From: Chara braunii
Taxonomy: Eukaryota > Streptophyta > Charophyceae > Charales > Characeae
Assembly (NCBI GenBank): GCA_003427395.1
Contig: BFEA01000329.1
Coordinates: 1,331,083-1,358,129, forward strand
DNA length: 27,047 nt
Direction: 5' to 3'
The position numbers and the translations under genes were made by a program. The notes beneath the pieces are model-generated. The model saw only the letters and a program-made list of their open reading frames with translations, was not told the DNA's origin and did not search any database. This document shows, piece by piece, positions 19,886 through 27,047 of this stretch. Positions within the stretch are counted from its first letter, which is position 1; the number at the start of each line of letters is the position of its first letter.

Positions 19886-19975
19886 TCAGTATTTCAGTTT
19901 CAGTACTTCAGTTTCAGCATCTCAGTTACAATATTCCAGCTTTCAGCAAGTTATTTTATTATCTATTTCAGCAAG
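19886..19975 (+). repeat. TTTCAG-rich irregular repeat after pol
   Basis: Eight or so copies of TTTCAG or TTCCAG/CTCAG at 8-16 bp spacing. Each resembles a pyrimidine-CAG acceptor, but no exon follows. It fills the gap between the pol stop and the candidate polypurine tract. Confidence 0.6.
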
Positions 19976-20041
19976 CAACTAAGTTAATGAGACTATATCT
20001 TTGATGCAAGCGCTGCATTCGTTCCATGAGTGTCAAGTCCT

Positions 20042-20053
20042 GAGAGTGGGGAG
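20042..20053 (+). promoter_or_regulatory. Candidate polypurine tract and 3' LTR start
   Basis: The purine run gagagtggggag lies 160 bp after pol and is followed by taat then TGTGAGTACAG (20058 on). LTRs begin with TG directly after a PPT, so this is a reasonable 3' LTR start. No matching sequence was found upstream of the PBS, so this stays tentative. Confidence 0.3.
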
Positions 20054-20173
20054 TAATTGTGAGTACAGTTCTGGGAGCATTGACACAGTGTCAAGATCTG
20101 AGAAACTCATGGTTGTGGCTCATCAAATGATATAAGCAGTATTATTCTTATCACAAAGAAAAAGCATGATGGG

Positions 20174-20335
20174 CATAAAGAAGTTCAGTCCTATCTAATA
20201 GAAAGTTATCAGCAGAAGGACTTCGTGTCTCTGACTAAGTTATCCATCCAAGAGATTCAGACGAAGGCAGACATAAAGAAGTTCAGTTTTACTTGACTGA
20301 GGGTAGTCAGTAGAGGGACTTCGTGTTTCTTGGCT
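20174..20335 (+). repeat. 98-bp direct duplication
   Basis: cataaagaagttcagt at 20174-20189 and 20272-20287, and ggacttcgtgt at 20218 and 20316, keep the same 98-bp offset. Two diverged tandem copies in the 3' region of the element. Confidence 0.8.
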
Positions 20336-20366
20336 AATGACCTGTCTTCACTCAGATGAGGGAAAT

Positions 20367-20572
20367 GACCTCTCTGAGATCAGTGTTTCGGTATTTCCTT
20401 GAGACTGACGGGACGTCTCTTGGAAAAAAAATCCCAGTTGAGGGAAGGGACCTCTCTGGGGCTAGCACTAAGTTCGTTACTTGAGGCTGAAGGGAGGTCT
20501 CTTGGAAACACTTAGTGTTGGCTAGCATGTTATTGTCCAGTGCCTTTTGAGACTGACGGGGCGTCTCTTGAG
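20367..20572 (+). repeat. 82/66-bp repeats carrying a TGACGGGAC-loop hairpin
   Basis: gacctctctg recurs at 20367 and 20449. The hairpin GAGAC-tgacgggac-GTCTC recurs at 20401-20419, as GAGGC-tgaagggag-GTCTC at 20483-20501 (a G-U pair keeps the stem), and at 20549-20567 with one loop change. The same hairpin reappears in the next block. Confidence 0.75.
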
Positions 20573-20955
20573 AAATGTTTGTCCTGTTATGGGGCGTGGA
20601 CAGTCTGCTTGTGGGATATGATATGCTTGCCTGATTGTCTATGCTTGGGATTTTCTTCTCTAACCTAAGGATGCATTGATTGCCGAGGCCAGCCAGAGTC
20701 TTACCGCAGTAGGTTGCAATCTGGTTGGGTCAGCAGGTCCCCGACGCGAGTGCCGAATTCCGTAGTCGACTCAGGCTAAGGCTCTGGGGGCCTGGTCTGT
20801 GAGGTCGAAAGGGGTCAACTGGAACCCTACCGCAGTCAGAGGATGCAATCCAGTAAGGTTAGCCAGAGTTTTGAATCGCAGTTAGGCTGGGTTTTACGTT
20901 CAAAAATCTGGGTTGGGCAGCTACCGCCCTTGGCCGAAAACTGGTAGGTGAGCCG

Positions 20956-21235
20956 GTCCCTGACCGCAGTGGTCAAATCCGGATTCGGGACAGTCAGACT
21001 GACGGGACGTCTACTGTTATAGGGTGACCAGACCCGCAATAGTCTGGGTGTCCTGGCGAGAGTGCCAAAGGGCTGTCATACTCAAGTAGTGGGTATGATT
21101 GGTCCTGACCTGGAGGTAGGTCAAAGGGGCTGTCAAGACAGATGGTCTGACTAGTCCTGGCCTGAGGCAGGCCGAATGAGGTATGTCAGACTGACGGGAC
21201 GTCTGGCATTCCTGACCAGTGGTGGACCGAAACCA
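20956..21235 (+). repeat. 52-bp structured tandem repeat, two hairpins per unit
   Basis: Units begin with tcctg at 21051, 21103, 21155 and 21210, with a related earlier unit at 20957. Hairpin 1 stems: TGACC/GGTCA (20961-20975), TGGC/GCCA (21054-21067), TGACC/GGTCA (21106-21123), GGCCT/AGGCC (21159-21173). Hairpin 2 stems: ACAGT-AGAC/GTCT-ACTGT (20990-21017, one bulge), TCATAC/GTATGA (21076-21098), AGAC/GTCT (21136-21148), ATGTCAGAC/GTCTGGCAT (21183-21209). Paired bases change together between units. CCAGAC/GTCTGG (21028-21047) is a further stem. Confidence 0.75.
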
Positions 21236-21420
21236 AGACAATTAATAAATCCTGGGTATGAAGAGTTGTTATGTATTAATTATTTTTATTTTTTTTAGGT
21301 TTTATTTTAATTTGTTGATGCTTGACTGCTGGTTGTCGGAGGGTCTGCTTGCTGGGGCATGGTTGTTGTCTGTGGGACTCGCTGATTTTGCAGGTATACA
21401 AATATTTATTTGAAGTTTCC

Positions 21421-21610
21421 AGACCAGAGAAAACGAAAAGGGTTTGGTATCCCCTCCCTTTTATCTGAGAAGTTGAGGAGACGCCTCACTCAGACCAGAG
21501 AAAGAAAACAGGGGCTTGGTATCCCCATCAGGTGCTCGAGAAACTGAGAAGACGTCTCGCTGAGACCAGAGAACAGAAAAAAGGGTTTGGTATGCTCTAT
21601 CTTCAGCATG
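21421..21610 (+). repeat. 71-bp tandem repeat, two full copies plus a partial one
   Basis: Units start agaccagaga at 21421, 21492 and 21563, each followed by a purine run and ggg(t/c)ttggtat. The first two end in a short stem, GAGG/CCTC and GAGA/TCTC. A/T-rich sequence (21240-21320) separates this from the 52-bp array. Confidence 0.85.
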
Positions 21611-21922
21611 GCAGATTGACCAAGTGACTCAAGTAGTGATATCAGACGAATGATGTTTTGACCTTTTCAACTGAGGTGAACGTCAAGGTAACTTTTCCAT
21701 GTTGTACAGTTCAAAGTGAGGACAGACTTCATAATGATAAGAAGCCAGGATCAGTTGCAAGCAAAGAAAATGGAAACATAATCCTTCTTAAGTTTATTTG
21801 GTGGCCGGCAAGCGGCCTGGTTCACGAGGAACCGACGTCCCTGGCCCAAGGAAGCCAAACTCTCAGGCCTGGGACGCTACGAAGTGGACTAGATTGAGAA
21901 TTTTGTGAGCCAAAAATCGGAT

Positions 21923-22396
21923 TCAAAAGGATGAAAAGAAGTCGCGCTTATATAAGACATAAAAGACGACGACCATAAGCTCGAGTTGGAAGAGAAAGGG
22001 AAGAAGGAAGATGCTGAGGAGAACGCAGTGACTGGGATGATGAGGTGATGTGACGACGCAGGGGACAGAAGGAGGTGCAGCCGACACTATGGCCTTGCTT
22101 ACAGCGGGAGTGGAAGGAGCTCTAGGGATGTAAGGAGATGAAGAGGCGCTAGGAGTGTTGTACCTCGCGTCAATTTTTTTACGGAGGAACTCCATCCTAT
22201 CTGGAGATGGAGTCCTCTCGTACCACCCTGCTAGCGAATAGCGGGGGTATGGCCTTGGGCGGCCGTAGCCTCGTGACTCCTCCTCCTCCTCCTCCTCTGA
22301 ACTATAATCTCGTCGTGCCCTGGCTGGCGGCTCCTCTTTAGCCTTCCCTCCTTTTCCTCCCCTTCCTCTACCCTGTCCACGACGCGCTTCAGGCAT
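21923..22396 (-). CDS. Hypothetical protein with RG-rich and acidic N-terminus
   Basis: A 157-residue minus-strand frame from ATG 22396. The N-terminus is Arg/Gly/Lys-rich (RGQGRGRGGKGG), then Ser plus seven Glu, then Arg/Pro/Tyr-rich (YGRPRPYPRYSLAGWYERTPSP), then R-M-E-F-L-R-K-K-I-D. The C-terminal 60 residues become hydrophobic and low-complexity and may be read past a splice site. The composition suits an RNA-binding or gag-like N-terminus, but no domain is recognised. A TATAAAA lies about 400 bp upstream on this strand. It could be an exon or a retroelement fragment. Confidence 0.3.
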   Translation of the reverse strand: MPEARRGQGRGRGGKGGKAKEEPPARARRDYSSEEEEEEESRGYGRPRPYPRYSLAGWYERTPSPDRMEFLRKKIDARYNTPSASSSPYIPRAPSTPAVSKAIVSAAPPSVPCVVTSPHHPSHCVLLSIFLLPFLFQLELMVVVFYVLYKRDFFSSF

Positions 22397-22631
22397 AACG
22401 AAAGGTGATAATTCAATTAAGATAGAGACAAGAAACAGGGAATAGGGNTAAGGGTTATAGCCAGAAAGAGTGAGTGGGATTTACACTAAGAGCAAAGAAA
22501 CTATTAAAGGGGGGAAGAAGAAGATGGCTAAGATGGATACAAAAACTATAACTGAGAAAAGAAAGTTAGCGCTAGAAGGGAAAGCTAACACTATGGCTAG
22601 CGCAGAGAGTGAGGACGGACACTTGGGAAAG

Positions 22632-22688
22632 AGGTGAACGCAGAGAAGAAAGGTGAGCGCAAAGAAGGAAGGTGTGCTCAGAGAAGTA
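22632..22688. repeat. 19-bp tandem repeat, three copies
   Basis: ggtg(a/t)(a/g)c(g/t)c(a)(g/a)agaag repeats with a 19-bp offset at 22633, 22652 and 22671. Short and diverged; no gene. Confidence 0.6.
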
Positions 22689-22792
22689 CGAGCGCTGTGA
22701 GAGAGGTGAAGAATCAGTTAACACAAAAATGGTAGTGCGAAAATCGCCTCAAGCCGCAATGGAAATGAGCGAGAGCATATTGGGTTGTACTG

Positions 22793-22799
22793 TTTTATA
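22793..22799 (-). promoter_or_regulatory. Possible TATA box, minus strand
   Basis: TATAAAA on the minus strand about 400 bp upstream of the possible minus-strand gene at 22396. A lone match of this length has little weight. Confidence 0.2.
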
Positions 22800-23870
22800 T
22801 CGAAACTTCTCGTTCCGACCCAGCGGGGATGCTGGGTGGGGGCTTGGTATTATGTGGGAGGGCACGGTGTCCCGGCCCTCCTGTGTACCAAGTCTCTGCA
22901 TAGTACCAGTTTCTTGCTCTGGTGCCTGGATTGTTTCTCGGCGTGGACAAGTCCCAGTGGCGTAGCCCTCAGCAAAAGGGGTGCACCACAGAACTTCCAT
23001 TGGTCCACGCAGGCTCGGCGCCCTGCTGTACAGCAGAGCACAACCGGCCTGTGACCGTGGTAGCCGCCGGGTTCGCCCTGGGACGCGGAGGTGAGAGGGT
23101 AGGCTCAGCCTTTTCAACTGCGCGCCAAGCGCCCCTCTACTGAGTTATGGGTAAGGTGCATGAGACAGGATGTCGGTTCGCGTGGGGGTCCGATAAAGGC
23201 GTATTACCGCGCGTACCCCCTATGCTACAGCGAACGAGAAACGCCCTCGGCTGGTCCACCTCTGCGATTGCAACTGATTANCTNTCGTACTGTGGACTGG
23301 TAGCTCGGCGGGGATACGCCCACCGAAGGGAGGTGACANCTNCCGTAAGGTGNAGGTAAGTCGTGCCTCGCGTAGGCCCTATCCTGTCGTAGGGGCTCGC
23401 GAGAGGTATGGCTGGCGCACTCGGTCGGAGCAGCTTGCGGAAGCTCCACGTGTATAATTTAGCGACGAAGGATTTAAACCAACCCCTGCGTGACGCGGCC
23501 GGGAGGGTCCCGCGCTGCCCTGGTGCGGTGCCGGACCGATGCGCTCGACACCGCTCGGCCTTTTGGCGGGGCCTATCGCGAAGGAGATGAAGATTTTACT
23601 TTGTGCGAGCGAGGGAAGATTGTGTTTGACGACGCGCTGAAAGGTACGAGTTCGTCAGACCGAGTTTGAGAAAAGTCGAGAGTTCGGCAAAGCATGTGGT
23701 GCGCTCGACGACCAGGGTGCCAAACAGTTATATGAACCTAGGCACGAACGACGTCATCTGGCGGTCAGGAGATTGGCCGGTACGCCAAGGCAAAGGTCTG
23801 GTTTGTGCGTGTAGGACCAATCACAGTCCCGCGACTATTCATATGCAGGGTTCGCACCTACCTAGTTCAA
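22800..23870. other. GC-rich stretch with Ns; no gene recognised
   Basis: Overlapping frames of 60-144 codons occur on both strands, with Ns at about 23281-23353. I found no domain, rRNA or tRNA signature. A short stem AGCTT-gcgg-AAGCT lies near 23431. The sequence differs in composition from its A/T-rich surroundings. Confidence 0.35.
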
Positions 23871-23880
23871 ACTTGGGCTT

Positions 23881-24165
23881 TGCCGTTTTGGTTACGGTAC
23901 TGGACTTTCCACCGACGGGTCTGGGGTTCGAGGCCAGCGAGCGATTAAGGAGCGAAGGAGCGCGACAGGCGGAGACTGAGGGGTCAAGGGTCCTAAGGGA
24001 CTATCCCCCTTGGTTTTGCCGGACCGGCCGGAGTCTGGGTCCGACTGGCAAGACCAAGAGGGTGCCATGCTTCCGGCCCGGTCAACGGACGGGACATTAA
24101 GAAAAGACAAAAGAGAAAGAAAAAGGAAAAATAAAAATAAAAATAAAAATAAAAATAAAAATAAG
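23881..24165 (+). mobile_element. Possible tRNA-derived SINE (A/B boxes plus TAAAAA tail)
   Basis: TGCCGTTTTGG at 23881-23891 resembles a Pol III A box inside a D-arm-like CCG-loop-CGG. GGTTCGAGGCC at 23925-23935 closely matches a B box inside a CTGG/CCAG T-arm-like stem, at tRNA-like spacing. The anticodon arm is degenerate, so it is not a tRNA gene. About 190 bp downstream, six TAAAAA repeats (24127-24164) look like a SINE/LINE 3' tail. Target-site duplications were not found. Confidence 0.3.
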
Positions 24166-24227
24166 TCAAAAAATAAAATTAGTAGAACAGAAGAGGACGT
24201 GGCACCCTCTTGGTCTTGCCAGTCGGA
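24040..24227. repeat. 28-bp perfect inverted repeat around an A-rich tract
   Basis: 24040-24067 and 24200-24227 are exact reverse complements (left arm begins TCCGACTGGCAAGACC). The 132-bp spacer holds an A-rich purine stretch and (TAAAAA)n. The arms are far more conserved than their surroundings, pointing to a recent event. Confidence 0.9.
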
Positions 24228-24472
24228 TCTGAGCGTGTGTCGCTCTTGGCAGGCCGGGGCCTGATCAGAGCATTGATGGGATTCCTCTATCCTGCCCGTT
24301 TTGAAGCGCGGACCGAGGATTCCGGATTCAACGTGCATGCGAGAGGTGGGTGATCAGCCCACGAGGCGGAAAAAGCCTGAGTGGCGGGACCAGCACCTGC
24401 GGGTGCACCATCCGCCAACCACGTTTTGCTGTTAGAGGTTTGAGCGTGAGTAGTCCTGCGGGATCGGTGTCG

Positions 24473-24765
24473 CTGGGCCTAGCTCAACTGGTACACCTGC
24501 AGGCTGTTGAAACAGGCCTGCGGAATCAGCCACTGGGCCAAGCTCAGCTGGTACACCCGCAGACTGTTGAAAAACAGTTCTGTGAGACTAATACCATTGG
24601 GCCCAGCTCAGTCAGCATACCCGCGGACTGTTGAAAAACAGTTCTGTGGGATCAACCACAAAGCCAGGCTGAACTGGTACACCTGCAGGCTGTCGAAAAA
24701 CAGGCCTGTGGGAGCAGCATCCATAGGCCAAGCTCATGTAGGGCTGTTGAAATACAGACCTATGT
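24473..24765. repeat. 60-64 bp tandem array, each unit with a covarying hairpin
   Basis: Five units start near 24473, 24533, 24597, 24660 and 24722 (cygggcc-agctca type), preceded by the end of another. Each has CTGT(T)/(A)ACAG closed by an outer four-pair stem across a one-base bulge: CAGG/CCTG (24500-24520), CAGA/TCTG (24560-24582), CGGA/TCTG with a G-U (24624-24646), CAGG/CCTG (24686-24708), TAGG/CCTA (24739-24762). Open frames across it are repeat artefacts. Confidence 0.85.
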
Positions 24766-24769
24766 TCAA

Positions 24770-25710
24770 AACCCACCAGAAGCAGATTAGTGAGATACTA
24801 CAATTCTGATTTACCTATGGCTGGTCCGTCGGTCCCCGCCCCCAGTCATTCGGGCACGTCATAGGAGATTAGCCTGGTCCCTTCACAAAGAAAAATGGGT
24901 ATAAATCAAGGAAAGGTCCGACAACCGGAGTTTTTCCTTATTAAATCGAGGGTTTGTCGGGCCACGAAATAATTAGTAGCAAGGAGGAGACAAGGAGGGA
25001 GTTCATGTCAAGGCAGCTGAGAGGAGGAAGATAAGAGTGAATAGGAGACAAAAAGGGGAAGAGAAGAGAAAACTTGAAGGAAGGTAAGTAGTAGGATAGT
25101 GGAAAAAACAGGGGAAAAGAGAAATAGAGTGACTAAAGGAAGATGCATGAACCTGGCCGAGATCCGGCCTAGGTGCATGAAGAAAGAGATGGGAAAGTGA
25201 CGACGGCGGGGGAAAAATTGAAGATGACGAAAGAAAAGAAAGTTCAGTTTTGCCTGTGCGAGAAGTGAAACCGGGCGAAGTGAAGAGTGTCGTGTTTTTT
25301 TTTTACCACTGCGAGTCTGATAGAAGTGTTAGTTTGGACAATGGAGTCGCGGTTGAGGAGATAAAGGAGAAAGGGGGTGTGCGAAGGAGTCGGGAGAGGC
25401 GACTAGAAGAAGAAGAAAATTAAAGATTGACGTATCTCGGTCGAATCATGACCGGTTTTAGCAAACATGGATGCTAACTAGGGGTTTTGACATACTCTGG
25501 ATCTTATGGGTATGCCCGTTCCTCGATTGGGGCAACCGTTTGGCTGGTATGAGCAGAGGAGGCTGCACGAGGGAGCATGACAATGTATCCTCCTGAGTTA
25601 TAGCAGGAGATTCATTTCTCATATTGCACAACTGATGAGTAGTATGGAGAGGCGCAGATCCGGGGTCATCATGCTGGGTGAGTATCTGCTAGAACCCCCT
25701 CACGTCCGTG
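24770..25710. other. No gene seen; purine-rich stretch
   Basis: Strongly purine-rich on the + strand from about 24980 to 25430, with many aggagg/gaaag runs and no long frame. tgcatgaacctggccg at 25144-25159 recurs exactly at 25935-25950, each copy followed closely by GGCC-containing inverted sequence and a second gtgcat. Confidence 0.5.
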
Positions 25711-25714
25711 ATTA

Positions 25715-25993
25715 ATGCGCACCATCGAGACATTGTTCCCTGTTCATCACGTTGCTCCTAGTAGGAAGGTTTCTGCCCTTTGTCGAAGTCACATCGAAGA
25801 GGTAGTTACTGTGTTCGTTTTTTTTTGGCCGCTGCCTTCATGTGAGAGGACCATCGTGCTGCTCCTTGAGATCGCCGGACTGTCTTGGATCGCCATATTA
25901 TTCATTGCGGAGGTCATCCTACTTCTAATTGCCGTGCATGAACCTGGCCGGGGGCGTGGCCATGTGCATTTGAGTAACGGCCGAAGGAGTTGA
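25715..25993 (+). CDS. Hypothetical small membrane-like protein (weak)
   Basis: A 92-codon frame from ATG 25715. Residues about 45-74 (TIVLLLEIAGLSWIAILFIA and on) form one long hydrophobic segment that could span a membrane. The basic C-terminus (GRGRGHVHLSNGRRS) would lie outside it. There is no recognisable family, no neighbour on this strand and no supporting signals, so it may be chance. Confidence 0.2.
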   Translation: MRTIETLFPVHHVAPSRKVSALCRSHIEEVVTVFVFFWPLPSCERTIVLLLEIAGLSWIAILFIAEVILLLIAVHEPGRGRGHVHLSNGRRS

Positions 25994-26607
25994 GGAAGAA
26001 AGTAGAAGGTTGATGAATCAAACGGGAACTAAGGGGCTGAAGATGAAAGGAGGGGGGAGTGAGAACGGATATAGTGACGAAGTCGGGGGTAGAACTTCGT
26101 TCTTGTCATCAAATCCAACTCTTAATTGCGTTTGCTTGGTGTTCGTCATTTGTGACATAGAGGTCCTCACCACCGATAGAACTCGGTCGCAAGTATGAAC
26201 CGATACGGGCTGGAGAGTAGCGGAAAACTTATCACCAATAAGATCACTTTCGTACCTTCCCATGCTCTAATGGAAAGTTTCGTTATCATCAAGCACGTTC
26301 AGTAGGAAGTGGGGGAGCGACTGCAGCTTGCCGATTTTGCCTACTTGGCCTTTGCAAGGTATTATGGCCGCTTTCGTTTTCACCTCCGAAATCGCTTGGC
26401 GCATACTGGTCATCGTCCCCGCTCTCCTTTCGTGGGGCCTCTCTCAGAAGCACACGTATCTTCAAGGTGCATAGTCTGCTGGTGTCGAACGAAGCAGTCG
26501 GTCATGACAGGAAGAAAGCGGATGCAGAGAAAGAGAGAGGGAGGGAGAGGGGAGTACGGGTGTGGTGCAGGAATGCAGGCGACATACTAAGGGAGGTAGA
26601 GGGGGAA

Positions 26608-27047
26608 GACTTACCTGTTGGACTGTGTGCCGCTCACACAGTCGAAGGGGCGGCAACAGACAAACAAAAGACAAATGACTTACCTGTTGGACTGTGTGTT
26701 GCTCACAAAGTCGAAGGAGCAGCACTGCAGCAACAGACCAACAGAAGATAGGGGACTAACCTGTTGGACTGTGTGTTGCTCACACGGTCGAAGGGGCGGA
26801 AACAGGCCAACAAAAGACAAAGGACTTACCCGTTGGACTGTGTATTGCTCACACAGTCGAAGGAGCAACACTGCCGCAGCAGACCAATAGAAGACAGGGG
26901 ACTAACCTGTTGGACTGTGTGTTGCTCACACAGTCGAAGAGTCGGCAACAGGCCAACAGAAGACAGGGGACTTACCTGTTGGACTGTGCGATGCACACAC
27001 AGTCAAAGGGGCGGCAATAGACCAACAGAAGACAGGGGACTTACCTG
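26608..27047. repeat. 69/77-bp tandem array with hairpins, runs off the window
   Basis: Units begin ga-ct(t/a)accyg at 26608, 26677, 26754, 26823, 26900, 26969 and 27038, giving periods 69, 77, 69, 77, 69, 69. The longer units carry an 8-bp insertion (cactgcag or cactgccg). Each unit has an inner stem GACTGTGTG/CACACAGTC (perfect in units 1 and 5) and an outer stem CTGTTG/CAACAG. Frames across it on both strands give repeated peptides and are probably artefacts. Confidence 0.9.

Noticed and set aside
20053-21610. A 3' LTR identical to sequence before the PBS
   Set aside because: I compared the stretches by eye and found no shared words of useful length; left as a tentative PPT only.
23050-23600. 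Possible rRNA or organelle fragment in the GC-rich stretch
   Set aside because: No rRNA signature sequence could be recognised, and Ns break the middle.
26462-26890. Repeat-peptide frames on both strands over the right-edge array
   Set aside because: Frames open on both strands through 69/77-bp repeats; the unit lengths do not both preserve frame (77 is not a multiple of three).
24473-27047. CRISPR arrays
   Set aside because: Units are contiguous diverged tandem repeats with no constant repeat plus unique spacer pattern, and the setting is eukaryotic.

Overview
The window looks like repeat-rich, gene-poor nuclear DNA of a plant or streptophyte alga. It has long GA/CT microsatellites, many tandem repeats with hairpin-forming units, scattered assembly Ns, no bacterial-type operon, and one decayed Ty3/Gypsy-type LTR retroelement on the + strand. 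A primer-binding site complementary to the 3' end of tRNA-Asp, as in plant Athila-like elements, supports a green-lineage host. A charophyte such as Chara is my best guess from the style of the reverse transcriptase. That is inference; I could not search.

Layout. 1-2.6 kb: GA/CT microsatellites and short direct and inverted repeats. 2.6-8.5 kb: no recognisable gene, with Ns around 6.8-8.4 kb. 8.5-10.7 kb: two small related reading frames (A-type, A1 and A2), separated by 37-bp and 12-bp minisatellites, then one longer open frame (B-type, B1). 11.22 kb: tRNA-Asp-type PBS with a hairpin on its 3' edge. 11.5-14.0 kb: four more B-type copies (B2-B5) and two more A-type copies (A3, A4), abutting or overlapping head to tail. 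14.0-19.9 kb: gag with a CCHC knuckle, aspartic protease, reverse transcriptase, RNase H and a DD35E integrase, on one strand and interrupted by 11 in-frame stops and two frame changes. 19.9-21.6 kb: a 3' region of tandem, structured repeats. 21.9-22.4 kb: a possible minus-strand gene. 23.9-24.2 kb: a tRNA-like sequence followed by a 28-bp perfect inverted repeat around an A-rich tract. 24.47-24.77 and 26.61-27.05 kb: two more tandem arrays whose units fold into hairpins with compensating base changes.

The main discovery candidate is the A/B family: at least four A copies and five B copies of two small protein families I do not recognise, clustered just upstream of and inside a retroelement, before gag. 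Within the element the frames are packed with stop/start overlaps. They could be captured accessory genes or an expanded 5' coding region of an undescribed element lineage. The second theme is several unrelated arrays whose repeat units preserve an RNA or DNA hairpin despite sequence drift. The third is a candidate -1 frameshift heptamer (T TTT TTA) exactly where the protease frame ends and the RT frame begins.

No LTR pair could be matched by eye, and the element carries many stops, so it is almost certainly inactive. Most stops sit where Trp, Gln or Arg would be expected, which fits C-to-T / G-to-A decay.
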